A stretch of DNA of 8,170 bases from NCBI GenBank assembly GCA_964370735.1, contig CAYJLC010000067.1, forward strand, positions 1-8,170. Direction: 5' to 3'. Below the pieces are notes generated by a model, which was not told where the DNA came from, ran no database searches, and was given only the letters and a program-made list of their open reading frames with translations. The DNA is from CAYJLC01 sp964370735 (GTDB lineage Bacteria; Bacillota; Clostridia; Oscillospirales; Butyricicoccaceae). The position numbers and the translations under genes were made by a program. The number at the start of each line of letters is the position of its first letter. Position 1 is the stretch's first letter. Shown piece by piece: positions 1-6,993 of the stretch.

Positions 1-71
1 ACTGGACCGACTACGCCGATATAAATATCCCCACCAGTTCTAAGTGCAATATCCCCATAAATATGTTCCAT
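1..71 (-). CDS. spoIVA: SpoIVA, stage IV sporulation protein A (N-terminal fragment, cut by window edge)
   Basis: Only the first 23 codons are in the window. They read MEHIYGDIALRTGGD followed by IYIGVVGP, which matches the conserved SpoIVA N-terminus (the DIAxRTGGDIYxGVVG block). The last residues seen begin the Walker A loop, which in this family continues as V-R-T-G-K-S. SpoIVA is an ATPase that polymerises on the forespore outer membrane and forms the base layer of the spore coat. The ATG is fixed by a perfect AGGAGG (positions 83-78) six bases upstream. A sigma-E-like promoter lies just upstream, as expected for a mother-cell gene. It is unrelated to the phosphonate genes and appears to be an independent transcription unit. 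Its main value here is that it marks the organism as a spore former. The rest of the gene is outside the window. Confidence 0.9.
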   Translation of the reverse strand, partial: MEHIYGDIALRTGGDIYIGVVGP

Positions 72-77
72 AATTCT

Positions 78-83
78 CCTCCT
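78..83 (-). promoter_or_regulatory. Ribosome binding site of spoIVA
   Basis: A perfect AGGAGG on the minus strand, six bases before the ATG at 71-69. It fixes the start of the truncated spoIVA reading frame. Confidence 0.85.
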
Positions 84-100
84 AATGTCCTTTTTGTTTA

Positions 101-130
101 AGTATATGAGAATAGAGTAGGGGATATGCA
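101..130 (-). promoter_or_regulatory. Candidate sigma-E promoter of spoIVA
   Basis: On the minus strand, TGCATATC (130-123) resembles the sigma-E -35 consensus (GKCATATT) and CATATACT (108-101) resembles the -10 consensus (CATACAAT). The 14-base spacer is right for this sigma factor. Transcription would start near position 94, giving a leader of about 22 bases that contains the ribosome binding site. Sigma-E control of spoIVA is known in Bacillus subtilis; the assignment here rests on motif match and position. Confidence 0.65.
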
Positions 131-161
131 AAAAATCACCTATATTTTATAAGTGATTTTT
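131..161 (-). terminator. AT-rich hairpin, probable terminator of the phosphonate operon
   Basis: AAAAATCAC (131-139) and GTGATTTTT (153-161) are perfect 9-bp arms. An inner TATA/TATA pairing (141-144 with 148-151) closes a 3-base loop, with one mismatch (140/152) between the two stems. In the minus direction the 3' arm ends in a run of six T. The hairpin starts about 38 bases past the stop codon of the last operon gene and ends right at the -35 of the spoIVA promoter. It is low in GC, so termination may be incomplete. It is nearly symmetrical and could act from either side. Confidence 0.55.
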
Positions 162-199
162 ACTAGCATATTTTTAATGTAATTAGTCTTGACATTGTA

Positions 200-1510
200 C
201 TATTTTTTAAAACTTTCAAATGCATTTTTTAGAATTTTGATGGATTTTTCCAGTTCTTCATCGGAAATTACAAGTGCAGGAGATAAAGTTAGTATGTTTT
301 CTCCAGAAATTTTGAAACTTAGTCCGTTTTCTAGTGAATTATATAAAATAAATTCTGCTTCATTATGAGCCTTTTCTCCATTTTTAAGCCTTAGTTCTAC
401 ACCCACTAACGCTCCAATTTGTCGCACTTCATATATAAGCTCATGATTAAAATCGAGTATACTTTTCTTTAAAAATTCGCCGATTTCATTTGCTCTTTTT
501 AGAAGATTTTCGCTCTCGATTGTATCGATTAATGCAAGGTTTAACGCACTTGCAAGTGGATTTTTTTCAAATGTAAAATGCCCCATCGATGTTTGTTCGC
601 AAATATCGAATTTTTTATTTGCAATAACGGCTGAAAATGGAATTAAACCACCAGTCATGCCTTTTCCTAATGTTAAAATATCTGGGGTTACTCCAAAATT
701 TTCAAAAGAAAACATTGTGCCACATCTGCCAAATGCTGTTGGAATTTCATCAAAAATTAATACAACATTATATGCATCGCAAATCTCACGAATTTTCTTG
801 ATATATTCTTTTTTAGGAATGAAAACATCAGTAGAGCGTACAGGCTCTATTAAAATAGCTGAAATATCATCGCTTTTGCAGTGATTTTCGATTATTTCAA
901 GAGTTTTTTTGTTATGTTTATCATCGCTTGTGAAATGAGGAAACTTTATGCAATAGTCAAGGAGTGGCTCTAATCCATCACGAAAATGATGTGTTCCACC
1001 TGCGTTAATCGTTAAAAATGTTGCTCCATGAAATGAATCTGTCGCTGATAAAATCTTGTGCTTTCCAGTATATATTCGCGCAAGTTTTAGTGCAGTTTCA
1101 TTTGAAACAGCTCCACTTGTTGTAAATAGTACCTTAAAATCATCGTGTGGCATTAAACTTACAAGCTTTTTTGCACATTCAGTCGCTTTATCATTTGCAT
1201 ATCTTCTTGGAGAAAATGAAAGTTTGCCAATCTGCTCTATAAGTGTTTTTGTTAAATTTTCATGGTTATATCCTAGTTGATGAACACTATTTCCGTGAAA
1301 ATCAAGTATTTTTCGTCCATCACCATCGATTATATATGCGCCATTACTTTCAGTTACTATGTTTAAACAAGGTGATGAAAGTGCTTGTTTTAAAAAATAT
1401 TTTTCATCGTCTAGCAAGTGGGTTTTTACTTTTTCTGATAGATTTTTTTCTTGCCAATTTAAACGATAACCACTTAAATTTGTATCTCCCTCGGTTGTTT
1501 TTAATATCAT
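200..1510 (-). CDS. pbfA: Class-III PLP enzyme, probable (R)-1-hydroxy-2-aminoethylphosphonate ammonia-lyase (PbfA-like)
   Basis: This 436-residue protein has the class-III aminotransferase fold. Visible motifs are the cofactor phosphate-binding TSGAVSNETA (131-140), SFHGAT (159-164), E222 in IEPVRST, the PLP-stacking and pyridine-binding segment FDEIPTAFGRCG (253-264, D254) and the Schiff-base lysine K283 in LGKGMTGG. An N-terminal DFHGNSVHQLGY stretch (70-81) and DEIP in place of the usual DEVQ set it apart from ordinary omega-transaminases. The PbfA lyase of this superfamily recurs beside phnW and phnX. It converts (R)-1-hydroxy-2-aminoethylphosphonate to phosphonoacetaldehyde and ammonia, which PhnX then cleaves. 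Here it is the last gene after phnX, separated by 55 bases that hold a hairpin. The ATG is supported by AAGAGG six bases upstream. The superfamily is certain. The lyase role is inferred from context and motif departures; the main alternative is a second 2-AEP:pyruvate transaminase. Confidence 0.72.
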   Translation of the reverse strand: MILKTTEGDTNLSGYRLNWQEKNLSEKVKTHLLDDEKYFLKQALSSPCLNIVTESNGAYIIDGDGRKILDFHGNSVHQLGYNHENLTKTLIEQIGKLSFSPRRYANDKATECAKKLVSLMPHDDFKVLFTTSGAVSNETALKLARIYTGKHKILSATDSFHGATFLTINAGGTHHFRDGLEPLLDYCIKFPHFTSDDKHNKKTLEIIENHCKSDDISAILIEPVRSTDVFIPKKEYIKKIREICDAYNVVLIFDEIPTAFGRCGTMFSFENFGVTPDILTLGKGMTGGLIPFSAVIANKKFDICEQTSMGHFTFEKNPLASALNLALIDTIESENLLKRANEIGEFLKKSILDFNHELIYEVRQIGALVGVELRLKNGEKAHNEAEFILYNSLENGLSFKISGENILTLSPALVISDEELEKSIKILKNAFESFKK

Positions 1511-1526
1511 ATTATACCTCTTAATA

Positions 1527-1560
1527 AAATTTAAGCCACGAAAAACCGTGACTTAGATTT
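1527..1560 (-). other. Hairpin between phnX and the PbfA-like gene
   Basis: Arms at 1560-1547 and 1540-1527 can form a 14-bp stem on the minus-strand transcript, with one C-A mismatch, one U-G wobble and a 6-base loop. The core is TAAGTCACG paired with CGTGGCTTA. It begins six bases after the phnX stop codon and is followed by AAATTTTATT rather than a clean T run, and then by the next ribosome binding site. It could be a leaky terminator that lowers expression of the last gene, or a structure that protects the upstream message. Confidence 0.5.
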
Positions 1561-1565
1561 ATAAT

Positions 1566-2348
1566 TTACTTTTCGATTGTGTCAATTAAATTGCATAAAT
1601 CAGACATATTATCTATGATGTAATCTGCTCCAGCTGATTTATATATATCAATAACACGTGCTCTTTGAATTTCTTTTTCGCTATCAGTAAGTGCGTTATA
1701 TTCCTCTTCAGTAAGTCCCATAGCCGAGCTACCTTCGATAATTCCAACAGCTAAAACTCCAGCATTTTTACCTTCTCTGATGTCGGTTGCAGTATCGCCA
1801 ACTTTCATTACAGAATTTACATCTTTAATGCCTAAAGCCTCCATGTTTTTGAAAATCATATACGGATATGGTCTGCCAAATCCTGAACTTTCAGTCGATG
1901 TGAAACACGTATCAGGCGAGTAGCCTTTTTCTTTTGCAACAGGGATAACAAGGTCTATCATTTGGCGAGTATATCCTGTAGTTGAGCCAATTTTTATTCC
2001 ACGCGCGCGAAGTTTTGCTATTTCGTCAAGCACAAATGGTTTTGGGTCTGAATAATTTTTAACAGCATCAAGTATAGCATTCTCACTTGAGCCATAAATT
2101 GCGTCAATATCAGCCTCGGTAAAATCTTTACCATAAACTTTTTTGAATTCTTCGTTAATTCTCGGCATATTTAGCATATATTTCACGTGGTCACGTTTTA
2201 ACATACCCATCGGTTCGCGAACTTCTGTATTTGTCGGTGTGATACCGTATGCTTTAAATGCGTTTATAAACGCTCCAACTGGTGCAAATGAACCATAATC
2301 TACTGTTGTTCCTGCCCAATCAAATATAACTGCTTCTATTTTTATCAT
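1566..2348 (-). CDS. phnX: Phosphonoacetaldehyde hydrolase (phosphonatase)
   Basis: This 260-residue cytoplasmic HAD-superfamily enzyme hydrolyses phosphonoacetaldehyde to acetaldehyde and phosphate, using Mg2+. The family signature is complete. VIFDWAGTTVDYG carries the nucleophile D10. K51 in MGMLKRDH is the cap-domain lysine that forms the Schiff base with the substrate aldehyde and is specific to phosphonatases. GSTTGYT (121-127) is HAD motif II, and GRPYP (158-162) plus KVGDTATDI (182-190, D185 and D189) supply the metal-binding part. Length matches the family (about 265 residues). It starts 11 bases after phnW. Its ribosome binding site, TAGGAGAA, overlaps the phnW stop codon, which suggests coupled translation. 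It takes the product of PhnW and, if the next gene is PbfA, of that enzyme too. Confidence 0.96.
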   Translation of the reverse strand: MIKIEAVIFDWAGTTVDYGSFAPVGAFINAFKAYGITPTNTEVREPMGMLKRDHVKYMLNMPRINEEFKKVYGKDFTEADIDAIYGSSENAILDAVKNYSDPKPFVLDEIAKLRARGIKIGSTTGYTRQMIDLVIPVAKEKGYSPDTCFTSTESSGFGRPYPYMIFKNMEALGIKDVNSVMKVGDTATDIREGKNAGVLAVGIIEGSSAMGLTEEEYNALTDSEKEIQRARVIDIYKSAGADYIIDNMSDLCNLIDTIEK

Positions 2349-2359
2349 TTTATGTTCTC

Positions 2360-3448
2360 CTATTTATTAAAATATTCTGCAAAAATATCGCAAAGTGTTT
2401 CCATATCTTCTGGATAAATTTCACCTATATTTCCAATTCTAAACGTATCAGCATTTGTAACTTTTCCTGGATAAATCGCATATCCTCGCTCTTTTACAAA
2501 CTCATACATCTCACCAAAAGAAAAATCTGTATTTTCTGGATTTAAAAATGTAGTAATTATCGGACTTTGATGTTCGCGGTCTACATACGTTTCGATGCCC
2601 ATATCAGTCATTCTGTCGATTAAAACTCGATTATTTTCACGATATCTTTCTTCGCGTGCCGATACTCCACCCTCTAGTTTTAATTCTTCTAATGCTTGTC
2701 TGAAAGCTAGAACAACGTGAGTAGGGGACGTAAATCTCCACTTGCCTTCTTTGTCCATTTCTTCCCATTGTGCATATAAATCAAGCGATAAACTTGTAGA
2801 TTTTCCTTTGCATTTCATAAGTGCATCTTTTTTGCAGATTATAAATGAAAATCCAGGCACACCTTGAATACATTTGTTTGAAGAACTTACAAGAAAATCG
2901 ATTTCTAAATCTTTAACATTAATATCAACACCACCAAAACTAGACATAGCGTCAACAAAATATATTAAACCAGCGTTTTTAACAACTTTTCCGATGCTTT
3001 CAATATCGTTTAAAATTCCAGAAGTAGTTTCACAGTGAACTATAACTACATGAGTGATTGCATTATCTTCAGCTAAAATTTCAGCGACTTTTTCGGCTTT
3101 TGGTTGTTCGTTATAATGACATTCGTAAACTGTATAATTTTTCTTCGCCTGTTTTACAGTCTTAACAATTCTCTCGCCATAAGCACCGTTTGAGATAATT
3201 AAAATCTTGTCATTATCGCTTAAATTGCTGATAAGAACTGATTCAACTCCGAAACTTCCACTGCCCTGCATTAAAACTGCTGTGTATTTATCAGAACTCA
3301 CGTGTGCGATATTTAGTAGTTCTTGCCTAATTTCTTGAGTTATTTTTTTGTAGTCATTGTCCCATGTGCAGTGGTCTACCATCATTTCTGACCTAACAGT
3401 TTCGCTGGTTGTAAGTGGACCTGGGGTTAATAATTTATATTTAATCAT
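2360..3448 (-). CDS. phnW: 2-aminoethylphosphonate--pyruvate transaminase
   Basis: This 362-residue cytoplasmic PLP enzyme (fold type I, class V) transfers the amino group of 2-AEP to pyruvate, giving phosphonoacetaldehyde and L-alanine. Family marks include the N-terminal LLTPGPLTTSETVR (6-19), the phosphate-binding MQGSGSFGVES (60-70), D166 in VDAMSSFGG, which contacts the pyridine nitrogen, and K192 in SSSNKCIQGVPG, the PLP-binding lysine. R337 in TFRIGNIGE matches the substrate-carboxylate arginine. These positions lie two or three residues before the equivalents D168, K194 and R340 of the Salmonella enzyme, and the total length is normal. It sits 11 bases after the binding-protein gene and 11 bases before phnX. 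The pairing with phnX defines the two-step 2-AEP degradation route. Confidence 0.95.
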   Translation of the reverse strand: MIKYKLLTPGPLTTSETVRSEMMVDHCTWDNDYKKITQEIRQELLNIAHVSSDKYTAVLMQGSGSFGVESVLISNLSDNDKILIISNGAYGERIVKTVKQAKKNYTVYECHYNEQPKAEKVAEILAEDNAITHVVIVHCETTSGILNDIESIGKVVKNAGLIYFVDAMSSFGGVDINVKDLEIDFLVSSSNKCIQGVPGFSFIICKKDALMKCKGKSTSLSLDLYAQWEEMDKEGKWRFTSPTHVVLAFRQALEELKLEGGVSAREERYRENNRVLIDRMTDMGIETYVDREHQSPIITTFLNPENTDFSFGEMYEFVKERGYAIYPGKVTNADTFRIGNIGEIYPEDMETLCDIFAEYFNK

Positions 3449-3459
3449 AATAATCTTCC

Positions 3460-4446
3460 TTATTTCGCGCTTTCAGAAATTGCTTCGTGTTCTTTTAGTA
3501 AATCAACAGTTAAAGGCTCTGGATAAACTTTTGAATTAGGTGATAAAGCATCTCCGTCGGCAGTTTCATCTTTATAAAGTGGAACAGGGTAAGTTTTCAT
3601 TAAATCTGAACGTCCGTTTGTAATGATACACTCAACCATCTCCATAGCAAGTGCATTTGTTGAATCTCCTTTGTCAACTACTGCTAAACTTTCAGTAAGT
3701 GTGAAATTTCCTTCAGTAGGGTCAACAAAGTCCACTGGTAAACCATCAGCTTTATCTGCAACAGCTTGGTGGCGCAATCCAAATCCGATAGTAACTTCGC
3801 CAGCTCTTACTTTTTTAATAGGACCTGAACCAGACGATTCTAAATGAGCGCCAGCATTTGCATAAATTCCTTCAAGAATAGTCGCAGTTTCTTCTTCGCC
3901 ATATTCAGAAACTAAAGCCTGAACCATAAGCCATGCAGTTGATGAACCTGTTATATCAACCACAGAAATTAAACCACTATATTCTGGATTTGCTAAATCT
4001 TTGATAGAAGTTGGAGCCGAAACACCGTTTGCTTCTAACTCGGCAGTGTTAACGATTAATGCGCCTTGGTTTCCGATAAACGGAGCATAAAATGCTGGAA
4101 ATGCATCGTTTGTATTAACATCGAAAGTTAAGTCTAAAAACATATCGTGGTCTGCTTCGGCACTTTCGATATAGTACGAGCTCATAGTAACAACATCTGC
4201 TTCGATATTTGTTCCTTCTGCAAGTAATTTTCCACCAAGTTCAGATGTTCCGAAACTTTGGAATAAATATTTTCCTTCGTAACCGTTTGTATCAAGTGTC
4301 GCCTTCATAGACTCGACAGCCTCATCATCTGCGTTTGAATAGAATATAACCTGCGACACTGCATCAGTAGTACACCCAACAAGGCTTGTGGAAAGAATAC
4401 CTGATAAAACAGTAACTGCTGCTAATTTTTTAATAAAATTTCTCAT
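3460..4446 (-). CDS. ABC transporter substrate-binding lipoprotein, probable 2-aminoethylphosphonate binder
   Basis: This 328-residue protein begins with a positively charged n-region (MRNFIKK), a hydrophobic core and the lipobox LVGC. Cleavage before C25 would leave a lipid-anchored protein outside the membrane. The mature part starts with VIFYSNADDE and contains SSGSGPIKKVRAGEVTIGFG (204-223), a layout typical of the iron/thiamine/phosphonate group of extracellular binding proteins (SBP_bac_6-like, the group that includes PhnS). Ligand specificity cannot be read directly. 2-AEP is inferred from the position between a matching permease and phnW. The gene begins 12 bases after the permease stop codon. 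Its AAGAGG ribosome binding site overlaps that stop, so translation may be coupled. Being third among the transporter genes is less usual than first. Iron or another organophosphonate are alternatives. Confidence 0.85.
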   Translation of the reverse strand: MRNFIKKLAAVTVLSGILSTSLVGCTTDAVSQVIFYSNADDEAVESMKATLDTNGYEGKYLFQSFGTSELGGKLLAEGTNIEADVVTMSSYYIESAEADHDMFLDLTFDVNTNDAFPAFYAPFIGNQGALIVNTAELEANGVSAPTSIKDLANPEYSGLISVVDITGSSTAWLMVQALVSEYGEEETATILEGIYANAGAHLESSGSGPIKKVRAGEVTIGFGLRHQAVADKADGLPVDFVDPTEGNFTLTESLAVVDKGDSTNALAMEMVECIITNGRSDLMKTYPVPLYKDETADGDALSPNSKVYPEPLTVDLLKEHEAISESAK

Positions 4447-4458
4447 TTTTAATACCTC

Positions 4459-6090
4459 TTAAATATTTTTGTTTGATTTCTTATGTGAAAAGAACCAGAA
4501 AAGTCCTTTTGCTACTAAATTTGTAAGTAAAATTAAAATTGATAAAACAAAGATTTCGTTGAAATTTGCATAATGTTGAAGTTCTTTAATTTTTGTTGTG
4601 ATAACTGATGTTCTCGCACCTGCAATAAAGATTACAGCACTAATAGTTACCATTGAATGAATAAAATAATAGCTGAAAACTTCTACCAAAGAATGAAATG
4701 CATTTGGTGTTATTATTCGGATAACTGACTTTATCCAGCTGTCACCCATAAGTTTTGCTGTTGTTTCCCATGATGAATTGAGTTTTTCTAATCCATTTTT
4801 CATTATAAGATATGGACTAGAGAAAAAGTGGACAATATTTGATATAATAATCAGAGGGAAAGTATTTTGAAGTGGTGTTCCAGTAAATGTTAAAAGAAAC
4901 GCAACACCGATTACCATTCCAGGAATGGCATTACTAATAAGTGCAATACTATCCAAAATTTTGCCCCAAAGTCTATTTTCTGGGCTTCTTGCAGAAATTA
5001 GTGCTGCACCATAAACGGTTAGTGTTCCGAATATCGCTGTCATGATAGCCACAAAAATAGAGTTTCCATAAGTGGAAATTAACGAACTATCTGATAATAC
5101 TTCAGAAAAAATCTCAAAGGTTGGAATGATTTTATAAGGCCATTGCTTAACAAAGGGAACGATGAAAATAACTGCAAAAATCGAAAGCACACAAAATAAA
5201 ATCGAAAAAGTAGCAAAAGTGAAAAATATATCGCGAGCTTTGCTTTTTTTAAGCTCGATTTGAGATATTTTATTGTATCTTATATTAAACCTCTCAAGAT
5301 ATGCGAGTAAGATTATGCTTAAAATTGACGGCAGAAGCATTGTTATCGCAACTGCTGAACCTGCATTAAAATCAGGTACACTTCCAAGCATTTTTTCATA
5401 TAAAGTAGTCGAAATTAATTTTATATCACCACCTAAAGAAGTTGGTATACCATAATCTGTAAAACATAGTGTGAAAGTTTGTATAAAAGATGCAGCGAAA
5501 GTGCCTAAAAGAGGTCGAATTACAGTTATAATAAAACGTTTAAAGGCATTATCACCCATAGCTCTTGACACGATTACATACTTTTTGTCAACATATTTCA
5601 TCGTGTTGTTAATAAGTAAAAAAGCAATTGGAAGCGTATAAATTATGTAGCCAATAACAATTCCAATAGGACCATAAATTTCAAATGGTTGAAACCCTAA
5701 AATTTGTGTGATTAAACCTTGTTTTCCAAACGAATAAATTATAGCAAACCCATAAGTAATCGTAGGCAGAAGCATCGGAAGTGTTGTTAAAACTGGGATA
5801 ATTTTTTTGATTTTTAAAGGTATATTTGTGAAATTCACAGAATATGCCAAGATAAATGCTAAAAGTGTTGAAATAATCGCACTGATTGTCGATAAAGTCA
5901 CGCTATTTGATAGCGAAATTAGTAAATCACCACTTAAAACCAAATCTTTATAAAAATCGAGCGAAAAACCACTGTCTGAAACAAAAGATTTTATTAAAAT
6001 TGTGAGCATTGGTGCTACTAAAAAGCTTAAAAATAATATTGAGATTAATGCAAAAATAGTGATTATCGCATAGTTTCTGTTTTTTGTCAT
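4459..6090 (-). CDS. Fused double-domain ABC permease, probable 2-aminoethylphosphonate transporter
   Basis: This 543-residue membrane protein contains two BPD/MetI-type permease domains in tandem, with about twelve hydrophobic segments. Roughly, these are 8-33, 58-85, 98-121, 140-162, 195-215 and 245-266, then 288-312, 340-366, 380-402, 408-430, 465-490 and 512-535. Each half carries an EAA-type loop that contacts the ATPase: AMGDNAFKRFIITVIRPL (177-194) and KLMGDSWIKSVIRIITP (446-461 region). It therefore supplies both membrane subunits of the transporter in one chain. This arrangement is known in FbpB-like iron transporters and in putative 2-AEP permeases (PhnU2 type). It starts only three bases after the ATPase stop codon and has a weak ribosome binding site (TTAGGTTC), which suggests translational coupling. 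Substrate is inferred from the linked phnW and phnX. Confidence 0.88.
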   Translation of the reverse strand: MTKNRNYAIITIFALISILFLSFLVAPMLTILIKSFVSDSGFSLDFYKDLVLSGDLLISLSNSVTLSTISAIISTLLAFILAYSVNFTNIPLKIKKIIPVLTTLPMLLPTITYGFAIIYSFGKQGLITQILGFQPFEIYGPIGIVIGYIIYTLPIAFLLINNTMKYVDKKYVIVSRAMGDNAFKRFIITVIRPLLGTFAASFIQTFTLCFTDYGIPTSLGGDIKLISTTLYEKMLGSVPDFNAGSAVAITMLLPSILSIILLAYLERFNIRYNKISQIELKKSKARDIFFTFATFSILFCVLSIFAVIFIVPFVKQWPYKIIPTFEIFSEVLSDSSLISTYGNSIFVAIMTAIFGTLTVYGAALISARSPENRLWGKILDSIALISNAIPGMVIGVAFLLTFTGTPLQNTFPLIIISNIVHFFSSPYLIMKNGLEKLNSSWETTAKLMGDSWIKSVIRIITPNAFHSLVEVFSYYFIHSMVTISAVIFIAGARTSVITTKIKELQHYANFNEIFVLSILILLTNLVAKGLFWFFSHKKSNKNI

Positions 6091-6093
6091 AAT

Positions 6094-6861
6094 TTAAGAA
6101 CCTAAATTTAAGCTAATACTTTGATTGAAAAGTGAAAGTATATTATTTCTTTTAATTTCCAGTTGATTTAAGATAAAACCTTTAACAAAATCAGATTTCG
6201 GAGAATTTATAATTTCCGAAGGCTTCGCATATTGCACGATATTTCCACCGTCTAAAATCATAACTTTATCAGATAAGCTTAGAGCTTCCTCAGGGTCGTG
6301 GGTAACTATTATCGTCGTTAAATTATATTCTTTTGCAATTTGTTTAATTTTTTCTTTGATAGACTCTTTTATAACACCGTCGAGTGCTGAAAGTGGCTCA
6401 TCTAAAAGAAGAATTTTTGGCTTCATAACAAGTGTTCTTGCAAGTGCAACACGTTGTTTTTGTCCACCAGAAAGATGGTCGATTTTTTTGTGTAAATGAT
6501 CTCTTAAACCTAAAAGAGTTATTAAATCATCAACTTCAAGTCTTGAAGAAATGCCAGGCTTGTTTTTTAGTCCATAGACAATATTTTGATAAGCATTTAG
6601 GTTTGGGAAAAGTGCATAATCTTGGAATACGATGTTAAAACCACGGTTTTCCATGCTAACATTTGTGATATCTTTGCCACCAAATTCGATAGTGCCTTGA
6701 TTTGCCTCGGTTATCCCTAAAATGATATTTAAAAGAGTCGTTTTTCCACTTCCAGAAGAACCTAAAATCGATACAATTTCACCATCATTTATGTCTAAAT
6801 CTATATTATTAAGGATTGTAGTGTCGCCATATTTCTTTTCTATATTTCTAAGTTTTAGCAT
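6094..6861 (-). CDS. ABC transporter ATP-binding protein, probable 2-aminoethylphosphonate uptake
   Basis: This 255-residue cytoplasmic ATPase powers the adjacent permease. All nucleotide-binding motifs are present: Walker A GSSGSGKT (34-41), Q-loop Q80 in VFQDYALFP, signature LSGGQ (130-134), Walker B ILLLDEP (150-156), D-loop SALD and H-loop H188 in VTHDPEEA. The ATPase domain resembles those of iron, spermidine and 2-AEP importers (PotA/FbpC/PhnT type). Those proteins usually run to about 350 residues with a C-terminal TOBE-like domain. Here only about 25 residues follow the core fold, so that domain is absent. The frame ends naturally with a stop three bases before the permease start, so nothing suggests a frameshift. 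GAGGA seven bases before the ATG supports the start. It is the first gene of the transport and degradation run. Confidence 0.9.
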   Translation of the reverse strand: MLKLRNIEKKYGDTTILNNIDLDINDGEIVSILGSSGSGKTTLLNIILGITEANQGTIEFGGKDITNVSMENRGFNIVFQDYALFPNLNAYQNIVYGLKNKPGISSRLEVDDLITLLGLRDHLHKKIDHLSGGQKQRVALARTLVMKPKILLLDEPLSALDGVIKESIKEKIKQIAKEYNLTTIIVTHDPEEALSLSDKVMILDGGNIVQYAKPSEIINSPKSDFVKGFILNQLEIKRNNILSLFNQSISLNLGS

Positions 6862-6900
6862 TTTATTTCCTCACATTTCGTTTTATTTCTGATTTAATTT

Positions 6901-6930
6901 TATATAATTTTTGTTAAGTCCTAAAGTAAA
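6901..6930 (-). promoter_or_regulatory. Candidate promoter of the transport and degradation operon
   Basis: On the minus strand TTTACT (6930-6925) and TATATA (6906-6901), 18 bases apart, form a modest vegetative-type promoter upstream of the ATPase gene. TATAAA (6904-6899) is an overlapping alternative -10. The -35 lies in the 3' arm of the preceding inverted repeat. The region is very AT-rich, so chance matches are likely. The need for a start here follows from the terminator-like structure just upstream. Confidence 0.35.
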
Positions 6931-6960
6931 AAACAGTAAAACCTTTGTTAAAACTAAATA
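6910..6960. repeat. Pair of direct repeats upstream of the operon, possible operators
   Basis: On the plus strand TTTGTTAA, a 3-base gap and CTAAA (6910-6925) recur as TTTGTTAA, a 2-base gap and CTAAA (6944-6958), 34 bases apart. The first copy overlaps the candidate -35 and spacer of the operon promoter. They could be binding sites for the RpiR-type regulator, but AT richness makes chance similarity possible. Confidence 0.3.
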
Positions 6961-6978
6961 AAGACTTACTGTTTTTTA
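6927..6978 (-). terminator. Inverted repeat after the regulator gene, terminator-like
   Basis: TAAAAAACAGTAA and its perfect complement (6927-6939 and 6966-6978) form a 13-bp stem around a 26-base loop. On the minus strand the 3' arm ends in six T. It lies 15 bases past the regulator's stop codon. The T run is part of the stem and the loop is large, so it may terminate weakly. A small hairpin at 6978-6994 (ATGTAG/CTACAT around five bases) directly abuts the stop codon. The inverted repeat is symmetrical and could also be a protein-binding site. Confidence 0.5.
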
Positions 6979-6993
6979 TGTAGAAAAACTACA

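Noticed and set aside
657..1524. Plus-strand open frames opposite the PbfA-like gene
   Set aside because: They lie wholly or almost wholly antisense to a well-supported gene with full family motifs, lack ribosome binding sites and show no family resemblance.
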